The position numbers and the translations under genes were made by a program. From Malachius bipustulatus (taxonomy: Eukaryota > Arthropoda > Insecta > Coleoptera > Melyridae), in contig OU342638.1 in assembly GCA_910589415.1 (NCBI GenBank), positions 2,356,001-2,420,000 on the forward strand: a stretch of 64,000 bases of DNA. Direction: 5' to 3'. Under the pieces are notes generated by a model. It saw only the letters and a list, made by a program, of their open reading frames with translations. It did not search any database and was not told where the DNA came from. This document shows, piece after piece, positions 43,910-52,700 of the stretch. Position 1 is the stretch's first letter. Each line of letters begins with the position of its first letter.

Positions 43910-45973
43910 CGGGTGTTCCCGTTAACATAACGAAGTATGTGTCAACTTCCGGTACTTCCGGAAGTGCAGCCTACTTGAAAATATTATCATTGAATTTTTC
44001 GTGATCGATGATAATTGGAGGCTCTAGGACCAACATTAAACCTTAATGATCACCGTATATTTGAGGATTCAAAAACAGATCCAGACGGTTAGCAGCAAAT
44101 ACCCTAAAATAAACCCATCAAAGCCTAGTGTTACCATTGGGTCACACTAACATCCCATCTTTTGAATGACATCGAAACTAATACTATGACTCTAAGCCAT
44201 GTAGATGTCTTCTCAAGTGGATCTTGATCCGTTGATATAATTTGCTGAAGGTCGTTTATTTTAATCTTAACGAGAATAGTTGTATCGTCTGCATAGTTAA
44301 CGCAAAGGGAATTTGTAGATGTTATTTTTTGACCTAATTCGCTGATGAAAATAAGGAATAGGAGTGGACCAAGGACACTACCCTGTGGAACTCTAGACGA
44401 GACATGAGCAAAAAGGGACCTAGTCACTTGGCCACCCGATCCAGTCAATTCCATCGCCTGAGTTCTACCCTGCAAGTAACTGCAGAACCAGGAAAGGGCC
44501 AGTCCGCTAATTCCCACAGTTTCCAGTCTCAGAAGGAGGCATCATGGCACACACTATCGAATGCCTTGGAGAGATCCAGAAACCAACCCCACCGTGCGGA
44601 TGCCTTCTTCCATTCCCCCAGAAATAAACTCCGTGAGTTGGACGAGAGTAGTCTCGGTAGATCTGTTTCTTAAGAATGCATGCTGGGAGTCTGACAGGGT
44701 CCCAGTCTTTTCAAGAAAGTCTAAGAGACGGTGTGAAACTAGAGATTCAATAATTTTGTCAAATACCAAAAGCAGGCCAATTGGTCTGTAATTCTGGGGA
44801 TTTTTAACGTTGCCTTTTTTAAAATGGGCTTACCAAGAGCAGCTCTGAGTTGTTCGGGGAAAACACCAGTCAGAAAGAAGGTATTTAAATACCTGGGAGT
44901 GGATGAGCCAGTTCTTATACAGTGCTTGGCAATGAAGGAGAAATCTCATCCAGGCTTGATGACATTTTGCCCTTGAACCTGGAGACGACTCCAAAGATTT
45001 CCCCGGGTGAAGTGAGATAGAACATGAATGACGAAGAGACAGGAGTTGCTACATTAGAGCAATGAGTATGACTATGAGTGAGGGAATCGTTTGAGAGAAA
45101 AACGCTATTGAGCATTTCGGACATTTCCTCAGGATCCTCCGAAGTTGTACCCTGAAAGTTCAGATCTACGATTTATTAAGAAGGGGTTGTCGACCGGCAG
45201 TGTTTGTTTATGAGGTACCACCCAGATTTAATTGGATTTTCAGATTCGCTAATGAAAATATCATTGCAACGTTTTGTTTCATGCATTGTCAAGTACTTGA
45301 GCTTTCATTGCAGTCTGATAAGTTGTAATTTGAACTGCGCGTTGGAAGTCTTTTTCAGAGAACTGAGGAGGTTAATTTTATCATAGAGTTGGCGTATTTC
45401 GGGGGTGAGCCATCTGGGTCCGGTGGTTCGAGTGCTGTGAATTTTAGATTTTTCTAGTGAAAAATATTTACTGCAGAGGGAGGGGGTTTAACCGGTAAGA
45501 GTCCAGCACTAGTCTGGGAAGGAAAAACCACTCAGGATGTCTGTAAGAATTCCTCCTCCTACCAAAAAAAATGTCAGGTGGGTAGAGGGTTGTGACCCCA
45601 AGGGCTAGGCCACCAAGGACCCTTTTGCCATACCCATATTATGATGCGGATTTACGGTAGTCTATGAAAACGTATAAAGAGCACACATCCGTGAAGTTCG
45701 TGGTCGAATTAGCTGCATGTTCGCCTTCAATAAGTATAGCAATAAGTTTCACAATAATTATTGGTTGCATTTACCCATTATTTCCAATAAAATGGGGATC
45801 AGTTAAGTGTAGCAAGCGGCGTGATCTTAGGAACTATTGGCTCTTGAGACTCAAAATAAAAATTTTATAGGCACAAAGTGACCACGAGAAATTCAATGAA
45901 ATATCAAGGTGGCCGCACTCCTGGAAATACCGGAAGTAGACGCCTACTTCGTTATTTTAACGGGAACATCCTG
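43910..45973. mobile_element. TIR DNA element carrying non-LTR debris
   Basis: The left end CGGGTGTTCCCGTTAACATA (43910 on) and the reverse complement of the right end (CAGGATGTTCCCGTTAAAAT, to 45973) match over roughly 100 bp. The match includes ACGAAGTA, ACTTCCGGTA.TTCC and TTGAATTT.TCGTG. TA lies at each side. The middle is occupied by a decayed reverse transcriptase on the minus strand, probably a later insertion. Confidence 0.7.
44131..45180 (-). pseudogene. Non-LTR reverse transcriptase fragment
   Basis: The minus strand reads FDKIIESLVSHRLLDFLEKT, SDSQHAFLRNRSTETTLVQL and, after a frame change, ISGLALSWFCSYLQGRTQA, VPQGSVLGPLLFLIFISELG and the catalytic VNYADDTT near 44290-44310. This is the palm of a jockey/CR1-type RT. 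A frameshift lies near 44560, and both the 5' and 3' parts are missing. Confidence 0.75.
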
Positions 45974-46159
45974 TGTATTATTTTATTTTTATTATTTATT
46001 TATTAGTTTTATCGTACCGTTAAATTTATTCATGTGTCTTTATTTCATCTTTGAACTTTATGACAGATAGTCAGTTGAGTAATTAGCCGTTACAAATATG
46101 AAGGCCGTTTTTTTTTACTATATTTTTACATTAGAGTTATCATGAAAACCATGAATTAC

Positions 46160-46420
46160 CTGCTGGCATTGTTGACCCTGCACCTGTCCCTGACGTGGTT
46201 GTTGCCGAAGATGGGCGGGCATGACAGCCTGGTGAGGCTGCTGACGGGATCTCGCTGCGCCACCTCTGAGCACGCTGGCCGGGATCGGCGAAGGCAAACT
46301 ATCAGGCGACTGGCTATCTCTTGCCTTGGTACGCACCGTCACGTGCCGCGGATTCAAACCGAGCAGCTTACTTATGTCGATTAAAGCGTGGTCACCGGTT
46401 GGACTGTCCACATCTGTCAC
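46160..46420 (-). CDS. Rbp: Rbp exon: end of FN3-III and Q/R-rich linker
   Basis: The exon is 261 bp (phase 0 in and out), with acceptor TTTAG and donor CAG|GTAATT. It reads VTDVDSPTGDHALIDISKLL, then HVTVRTKARDSQSPDS, closing a fibronectin type III fold. It continues with a Gln/Arg/Pro-rich linker (QQPHQAVMPAHLRQQPRQ). Downstream it is separated from the next exon by a 14.5-kb intron full of mobile elements. Confidence 0.9.
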
Positions 46421-46478
46421 CTAAACGTTTGGAACAAATCAGTTTATCTTTAGATATTAATCCTTAAATTATGCCTAC

Positions 46479-46582
46479 CTTCTTTCCGTCAGCGAAAACT
46501 GCATAGCCTGTAACGACAGATCCCTGATGATGCTGCACTGGAACTGGATGCCAAGTCACTAGGAGTGTTCCGTCCTGCGGTC
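46479..46582 (-). CDS. Rbp: Rbp exon: first half of FN3-III
   Basis: The exon is 104 bp (phase 1 in, phase 0 out), with acceptor TTCTAG and donor AAG|GTAGGC. It encodes PQDGTLLVTWHPVPVQ and GSVVTGYAVFADGKK, the B-C strand region of a fibronectin III domain with its conserved Trp and Tyr. The phases on both sides agree with the neighbouring exons. Confidence 0.92.
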
Positions 46583-46736
46583 CTAGAATAATAATTAACC
46601 TATTGTTTTTACCTCTTTGTCTGAATGTTCGCTTATAATTTGTGAACTGCTAGTTTTTATTATTATTTTCATAATATGTCAAAAATACCTGGTCAAATTA
46701 AAATGTTATCAATCGTTAGGCGAAATATGTACTCAC

Positions 46737-46962
46737 CAGGCTCGACCTGTATCTCACTGGGAGGGTCGGGCAGACCCTTCGGAAGCGTGCGAAAGTCAGT
46801 ATGGGCGGCTGCGGGTAACGGTAACTCCTCAGTAGTCGTGGCGTTCGATCCAACAGTTCCACCAGCTCGCTGGTGCTTAGCTCGCACTGTCACTCTATAC
46901 TGGGTGTTGGGCGCCAGACCCGTTATAGTATGCCGGTACACCCCCGGTCTCACTGTGCGAAC
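46737..46962 (-). CDS. Rbp: Rbp exon: end of FN3-II and linker
   Basis: The exon is 226 bp (phase 0 in, phase 1 out), with acceptor GAGCAG and donor CTG|GTGAGT. It encodes VRTVRPGVYRHTITGLAPNT and QYRVTVRAKHQRAGG, the 'L.P...Y.V.V.A' ending of a fibronectin III domain. A linker follows with FRTLPKGLPDPPSEIQVEPG, the start of the next domain. Confidence 0.93.
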
Positions 46963-47018
46963 CTGCTCAACATCAACCCATGAATACAACGAACTATTGA
47001 TAATTGTAACATCCCTAC

Positions 47019-47222
47019 CTCGACGTTATTAACGCATACAACATGTTGATGATTGGAATTGGCCGGCAACCAAGTAATGATGGCAGATGAAGCTGTAATA
47101 TGAGTAGCACGAACCGCTGAAGGTCCCAGCTGGTGTGTGTCGCGTCCGATGATCATCGTACATGCAGCGTCTCTGCTCGTGCGTCGGTGCGCCGTTACAG
47201 ATCGCACGCTTATACGATGTGG
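47019..47222 (-). CDS. Rbp: Rbp exon: end of FN3-I and start of FN3-II
   Basis: The exon is 204 bp (phase 0 in and out), with acceptor CTCGTAG and donor GAG|GTAGGG. It reads PHRISVRSVTAHRRTSRDAA, CTMIIGRD, then GPSAVRATHITASSAIITW and NHQHVVCVNNVE. The first part closes one fibronectin III domain and the second opens another, as in RIM-binding proteins. Confidence 0.93.
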
Positions 47223-47282
47223 CTACGAGAATCACGAACAATAATTAGGAGAACAACAATCATACAAGTGAATCACACTCAC

Positions 47283-47479
47283 CCGATGACTGTCGACACC
47301 CTCCACCAGCGCCCTGGTCCTCTCGCTGGCTTTGACGGTCGCCTTTAGTACGCCGTCCACGTATACATGATAGCTCTCTATGTTATTCCCGGGGGCGCAG
47401 GCAGTCTCCGGACACGTCCAGCCGATCAACACGCTCTTGTTCAGCTGACGTTCGAGGGTGAGCTGACGCGGCGCCGGCA
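47283..47479 (-). CDS. Rbp: Rbp exon: FN3-I
   Basis: The exon is 197 bp (phase 1 in, phase 0 out), with acceptor GTATTAG and donor CGG|GTGAGT. It encodes PAPRQLTLERQLNKSVLIGW, then NNIESYHVYVDGVLKATV and RTRALVEGVDSHR, the main part of the first fibronectin III domain. The wording is strongly conserved among insect RIM-binding proteins. Confidence 0.93.
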
Positions 47480-47812
47480 CTAATACCGAGAACATTAGAT
47501 CAGCCGCTGGAGGCGGTATAGAGTCAGTGCGGGGGTGCGTAACAGGATGGGACACTCAACACCGGGTGGGGGTGGGGGGTTGACTTCAAGGGAGAAAGAA
47601 AAAGGACGACGATTTGGTATTATATTATTGATATTAGAGGTACATGGAGTATGTAGAAGAAGTTTAAATCAATTTTGTTACTGCGGAGGTTTCTTCACTT
47701 TAAGTTGACACAATATTAAATTCTACTGCTGTTATACCTACTCCTAATCATCTCGACATAGGTGCACACGATACAACAATCAGATTGCAAAAGAACGTTT
47801 AACCAGGCTCGT

Positions 47813-48145
47813 TCATCTATGTGCATTCTCAGTGCCAATACGTTTTAGATATAGTGTTGAGAATTCATGTCTTCTGGACATTGTGTTAAGGAGCCGTAAG
47901 CTTCTGTACCGAAATTGTCTAAACTTATTTAAGCTAAGATCACGAAATTTTGCAGTGTTATTGCGAAATAATCCACACATGCTTGAAATTACTATTTTCG
48001 ATTGATTGTTCCAGAGACAATTAACATGATATCGTCGAGTTTCTTCTAATGAGTAACGTCTGGTAGTTCTGCGATGCCTTTGGGTCGGCTGACTAAAGTA
48101 AGTTATACTTAGTTTCAGCATCGGACGCCGTCTTTGATCTTCCAC
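47813..48145 (-). pseudogene. Possible C-terminal piece of a non-LTR ORF2
   Basis: The 110-residue minus frame is basic and Tyr/Arg-rich, with TRRYSLEETRRYHVNCLWNN and KFRQFRYRSLRLLN. The pattern of short conserved basic helices resembles the extreme C-terminus of some insect non-LTR proteins, but the match is weak. It may be chance. Confidence 0.3.
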
Positions 48146-48439
48146 TACCCAGCAAAGGCATCTGCTGTTAACCTTTGTTAGCTCATTCAGAGCACAGTAC
48201 AGAATGTGACTTGAAGAATTCTTAGGAATGCATAATTTTTAGAACAATATGTTAGCTGTGTTTGTAGTTGTGAAAAAATTTCAAACAGATTATACAGGGT
48301 GTTTCATTGGTAAAAAAACAAACGGTAACTTTGGATACAGGGCACCGAGGTGGCTCTAAAGAACCCATGGTAAAAAATGCAAGACTGCACTAAAAAATTA
48401 TAGAAATACTTCAAACTGGGATTATTTATTATTTATCAG

Positions 48440-49220
48440 GATTTCACTGCCCAAAGCAAACGTTTGTTAAGGCAGAAGCAGCGGCGCTAGTTGGGTCAGC
48501 TATATCAATAAACTAAATAACAGCTCATCCACCTCCGAAATATGGAGAATAATCAAATCAATTAACGGAAAGAAGGACCTCAGAAAATCTCCTCCTCAGA
48601 AGAGTTAATCAATAAAGTTCTAGATAATCTTACTCCCCCCACAGTTATACCTAAACTACTAGAGAGTAGTAAGGGACAGGGTCCTAAATAATATACAAGA
48701 GGACAAATTGTGCAGCTCATTCTCCATCAGAGAGTTAAAATTATCACTCAAGACAACTTAAAAAAAAAAACATCCCCCGGTATCTAACGCATACAGCTAC
48801 GCAGTTACTTCATGGACTGAGCATGAATTCGTCGAGAAAATTGATATAATACTCATATCGAGACTACCTGCATAGTTTCCTCTCTATAAAGAATTACTAG
48901 GTGAAATAAAAAAGGACAAGACTGAACTCTGGGAGAGGGAATGGGGAATGCTTCGTCGCTCTCCACCAACCAATATTTCTTATACATTTCTGGGCAAAAA
49001 ACACATACTTACGACCTTATCGAAAATAGACATTACATATCTACAATCTCCAGGCTTAAAATAAATCATGGAAAATCTCCCGCACATCTACACAAAATTG
49101 GAATCATTGACTCACCAATTTGTGAATACGATAGGCAAGTTTCCGACCTGAATTATACGAGTATATTCTTCCAATGCAAACAAAATCAACAACATACAGC
49201 TAGAATGATCCTAAAGTAAG
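48440..49220 (+). pseudogene. Jockey-like non-LTR fragment lacking the RT core
   Basis: Plus-strand pieces include SSTSEIWRIIKSINGKKD (the pre-RT linker) near 48525-48580. After a gap comes STISRLKINHGKSPAHLHKI with GIIDSPICEYD and DLNYTSIFFQC (49035-49190), the C-terminal region of jockey-clade ORF2. The RT palm between them is missing, so the copy is internally deleted. Confidence 0.6.
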
Positions 49221-49309
49221 TGAAATTAAATACACCACTCCCTGCTAATTTAGTGTCTGAGTACTAAAAAAAAAGAATAGAAGAAAAAAGAAAGAAAAGA
49301 GGAAAAAAG

Positions 49310-49945
49310 CCACTGTCTTTTTAACCGTCTTCTGATTTCTGGCTGTGTGCACAATTGTCTCGCTAATTCATTGAGGTGTTCGGGGAGTTGGTCGAGGTAG
49401 TTCCTTGTAAATCTTTGAATTTAATTTTCAACACGCGGGAGGCTAGAGTCGTCGTGCAAGGTTTTGTTGCTTACATACTATGGTGCATGGAAAATTGCTC
49501 GAAGTATCTTTGATTAGATTCTTTGTGTAATTTTGGTGTTCGATGGCTTGGCACAGCTCCAGAGCTGGATTCCGTAGGTCCAAATAGGCTTTATTATACA
49601 TTTATACAAAAGTAGTTTATTTTCTGTGGAGAGCCTATTGTCCAGTTCATTTAGCGAATTTTGAGGTCAATTTGAGTTTTCTTTGCTGAGATGTGTGCCT
49701 TTTGGGTGAGTTTTTAATCAAGTGTTAATCCTAGGTACTTGACTTAGTTGTTTACTGGTAACTGCGTATTGTTCAATGTTACTCTGGGACATATTACATT
49801 CCTACTCGTGAACGTAATTTGTGCGGATTTGTTGTGGTTAACTTTGATTTTCCATCTATTCAGCCGAACTTGCAGCTGGTCTAGGTGTAATTGAAGATTC
49901 TCCGACGCTATTTGGGGTCTTCGCTTAAAGACATACACATTCGAC
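49310..49945 (-). pseudogene. Jockey-type ORF2 C-terminal fragment
   Basis: On the minus strand NLQLHLDQLQVRLNRWKIKV, NHNKSAQITFT and VTLNNTQLPVNN are followed, with stops, by KYLGL, IWTYGIQLW and a YVSNKTLH block. This is the segment after the RT catalytic box in jockey elements. It is decayed and points opposite to the fragment at 48440-49220. Confidence 0.7.
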
Positions 49946-51074
49946 GTTTTGTTTGATCACCTGCTACTCTAGTAGGTCCTGAAAAATTCGGGCTCCTTTT
50001 GCGATTAGTCTATATTATCATATCTAAAGGTCTTAAATCGTTCATCCAGTGAGCCTGAAAGCTCATTGAACCAATAATGAAAAACTTTTTCAGGAAGAAA
50101 AACCTACCTAGTGAAGTTCCAAAAGTCTGTAAAAACTTCATGCAGGATCTAGAGCCTGTCTATTGATCTAACGATCTATAACAAAATCTAAAAAGGGAGA
50201 GGGAAGTAGGGTATCAGACTACCCTACTATACATACGATAGTACAGATACGAGTCAGTTACCAAAACCGGTAGGGTTCTTGAAGTTGTAGCTAAAATAAA
50301 ATCATACCAGAAGGAGACTCTATCTCTTTACCTTATTCGTCATCATGGTGGACTACACCGAGGTTTTTAGAAGAATTATCAGAAAAGATTCCCGGTTTTT
50401 AACCTATCGACGATAAATGGTAGCCTGGTAGCGTAAGTACTACACAAATATAACAGAAAGGTGCTGCCAAAGCAGCATCAAAATCAAACTCCTCTGCAAA
50501 CAAACCTACTATAACAACATTACGACCTTAAAGCGAAGTGCATTCATCATTTAATAACATCCATCTGTCGCATGAATTTATTGTTCAGGTTTATTTGTGA
50601 CTGGACGGAGTTACTAAACAATTTTGTTAAGAGACAAGCTTCCATTGATCAGTGCCAGACACTAGGGTTCTCGTAGAATGTACGTGAACACTTCGCATGG
50701 ATCCTTCATCTCGCAAGGTCTCGCAAGAACAGGTAAGCTGTCTACTCTTCTACTTAGCTCTCTCTATACTCTTCTAATTTCTACAAAATTCTAGTGATAA
50801 GGTAAATGAGACTTTCATAAGATTAGTTTTTAACATCAAATCACCCTACCAACATGCACTAATAACTTACTCAAGTGTAGAGGGTTTGGATAGGGGACTA
50901 TCTATGGATGCACTGCTCTAGACCCCAAATTGCTTGCACAACTGAGCACTGTAACTAGACTGCATGAACTAAACCATCAAGACTTATAACTCGTTAGGTA
51001 CGTGTCCTCTCAATTGCACAAGCACTAGGGTATACTGACTTATCTTAAAGCATTAACATGCACGCTAGTCTCAC

Positions 51075-51227
51075 CTTCAGGCCCCTGATCATCGTGGGGT
51101 TCTTGCTGCTCGGCCATCTCGGCAAGCTCATTAAGACGTTGCACGTCCGCAGCGAATGTTTCCTGGTTCATTTCTTCCTCTCGCAGGGTGCTCAGAACCG
51201 CCTGATGGAACTCCAGGAGGTCATCCC
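51075..51227 (-). CDS. Rbp: Rbp exon: linker after SH3-I
   Basis: The exon is 153 bp (phase 1 in and out), with acceptor ATCGTAG and donor GAAG|GTGAGA. It encodes DDLLEFHQAVLSTLREEEMN followed by an acidic, probably helical linker (VQRLNELAEMAEQQEPHDD). It joins in phase to FN3-I at 47479, giving QGPEVPAPRQL across the junction. Confidence 0.92.
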
Positions 51228-51284
51228 CTACGATAGTTTTCGAGTTTATACAGTGCAATTAAAAGTCTCTCAAGAGTTACTCAC

Positions 51285-51451
51285 CAATGAGACGTTGTAC
51301 GAAATGCGACGGAACGAGTCCGCGTCTCCCGTCGAGAGTCTCCGCGTCTAAGTACCCACCAGGTCCGACTGGGTCCCCCCAGACCAGCAAGTAGTCGCCT
51401 GTCTGGATGTTCAACTCCTCTTCAGCTTCAGGTTCTGGGTCATAGGAGAAT
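51285..51451 (-). CDS. Rbp: Rbp exon: SH3-I
   Basis: The exon is 167 bp (phase 2 in, phase 1 out), with acceptor CTTACAG and donor ATTG|GTGAGT. It encodes FSYDPEPEAEEELNIQTGDY, LLVWGD, GGYLDAETLDGRRGLVPSHF and VQRLIG, the greater part of the first SH3 domain. The exon with the first SH3 strand and all more N-terminal exons were not found to the right, so the gene probably extends outside the window or across a long intron. Confidence 0.9.
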
Positions 51452-51958
51452 CTGTAAGTAGGATTTTTTAGATTTGTCACTTTAATTATTTTTTTATATT
51501 TTTATATTTTTTGTATTTTGTCTACGTAATTATTATCTTTTTGAAGATACCTGGCTATATAATAGATCGATAAAAACAAATCCCTCAAAACAAAAATCTT
51601 AGTTAATTTCTTGGCATCTGTTTTGTAACTTATGCGCAGCTCCGCATACATATCTGAGCCTCGATTTGCATATAGATTCTGATACCTGTCTACACAGACG
51701 AGATCATCAGTATCTGTAGTATGTGTAGTATAGTTCTGAGTCATTTAAATCTTAACTTCTGGGTACAATACTCATTCCATTTAAATTGTCAGTCAGTGTA
51801 CCTGAAGGTATCATCGACTTTACGTTTACTGCAATGGGGTAGAAACGCGCCGTTGATTCCGATCTCGCTTATCGTTTCCTGGGAGGGTATGGTTTAGTGG
51901 CGTTTTGTCAAAAAGTTTGACAGCCATTATCATCAACATTCTCGGTGGCTGCTATATA
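51452..51958. other. Spacer, probably Rbp intron
   Basis: No exon or repeat is supported. The minus-strand open frame at 51502-51744 has no recognised motif. Confidence 0.4.
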
Positions 51959-52700
51959 CAGTGCTTCCCAAAAGTAACGGATAAATTCGATAAAACGGAG
52001 AGGGCTGTTTTTTTTGAAAAAATAAAAAAACAGGTCGATTTTGTTTTTGAGTTGTTCAACTTTTGACATAATATTTGGGTATACAGGGTGATGCGCGAAA
52101 AAGTGGTGACGTCATCGGCATTTTTTTAAATGGCAACCCTTATTTTTTATTCCATTTTTTGATACTTAATTTAATTGCCAGTATGGTAATGTAATCAATT
52201 TGTAACCTTAAATAAGGAAATTTCTGAGAAACAGCTTGTGAGTCGAAATTGTGCACTTTTTACTGATGTGAAAATCGGAACATTAACGATAAAAATAAAA
52301 AAATATCAAATAAAAATTACTGTTTCCATGGTAATTTTATAAGATCTGTCTATTAAATTAAGTCTATCAAATTGAATCTGTTAAATTAAATTAAATTAAA
52401 TCTATTAAATCTGTCGAAATTAAGTTATTTTCTCCGAAATTTCCTTTATAAACGTTACAAAATGATTACATTACCGTATTGGCAATTGGATGAAGTATCA
52501 AAAAATTTAATAAAAAATAAGAGTTGCCATTTAAAAAAATGCCGATGACGTCACCACTTTTTCGTGCATCACCCTGTATACCCAAATATTATGTCAAAAG
52601 TTGAACAACTCAAAAACAAAATCGACCTGTTTTTTTATTTTTTCAAAAAAACAGCCCTCTCCGTTTTATCGAATTTATCCGTTACTTTTGGGAAGCACTG
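51959..52700. mobile_element. Hairpin TIR element with a second element at its centre
   Basis: The outer ends CAGTGCTTCCCAAAAGTAAC are mirrored exactly at 52681-52700, flanked by TATA. The outer arms (51959-52083 and 52577-52700) are almost identical in inverted orientation. The inner block (52084-52576) has its own termini CAGGGTGATGCGCGAAAAAG and the mirror, also flanked by TATA. Joining the outer arms would give a 250-bp palindrome with GGGTATACCC at its centre. The inner element therefore sits exactly at the dyad axis. Confidence 0.85.
52084..52576. repeat. Inner CAGGGTGATG element
   Basis: The left end (CAGGGTGATG.GCGAAAAAGTGG, GACGTCATCGGC) is mirrored by GCCGATGACGTCACCAC and CATCACCCTG. 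Inside, GGAAATTTC.GA words also mirror each other. It is non-coding. Confidence 0.8.

Larger units (their letters stand above)
47480..51074. other. Rbp intron with non-LTR fragments
   Basis: This 3.6-kb intron contains decayed retrotransposon pieces (listed separately) and a lone TATACAGGGTGTTTCATTGG at 48292-48311. The stretch 49946-51074 shows nothing recognisable. Confidence 0.7.

Noticed and set aside
47813..48145. Additional Rbp exon in the 47480-51074 intron
   Set aside because: The frame lacks proper splice sites and phase; the exons at 51075 and 47479 already join in phase with conserved wording.
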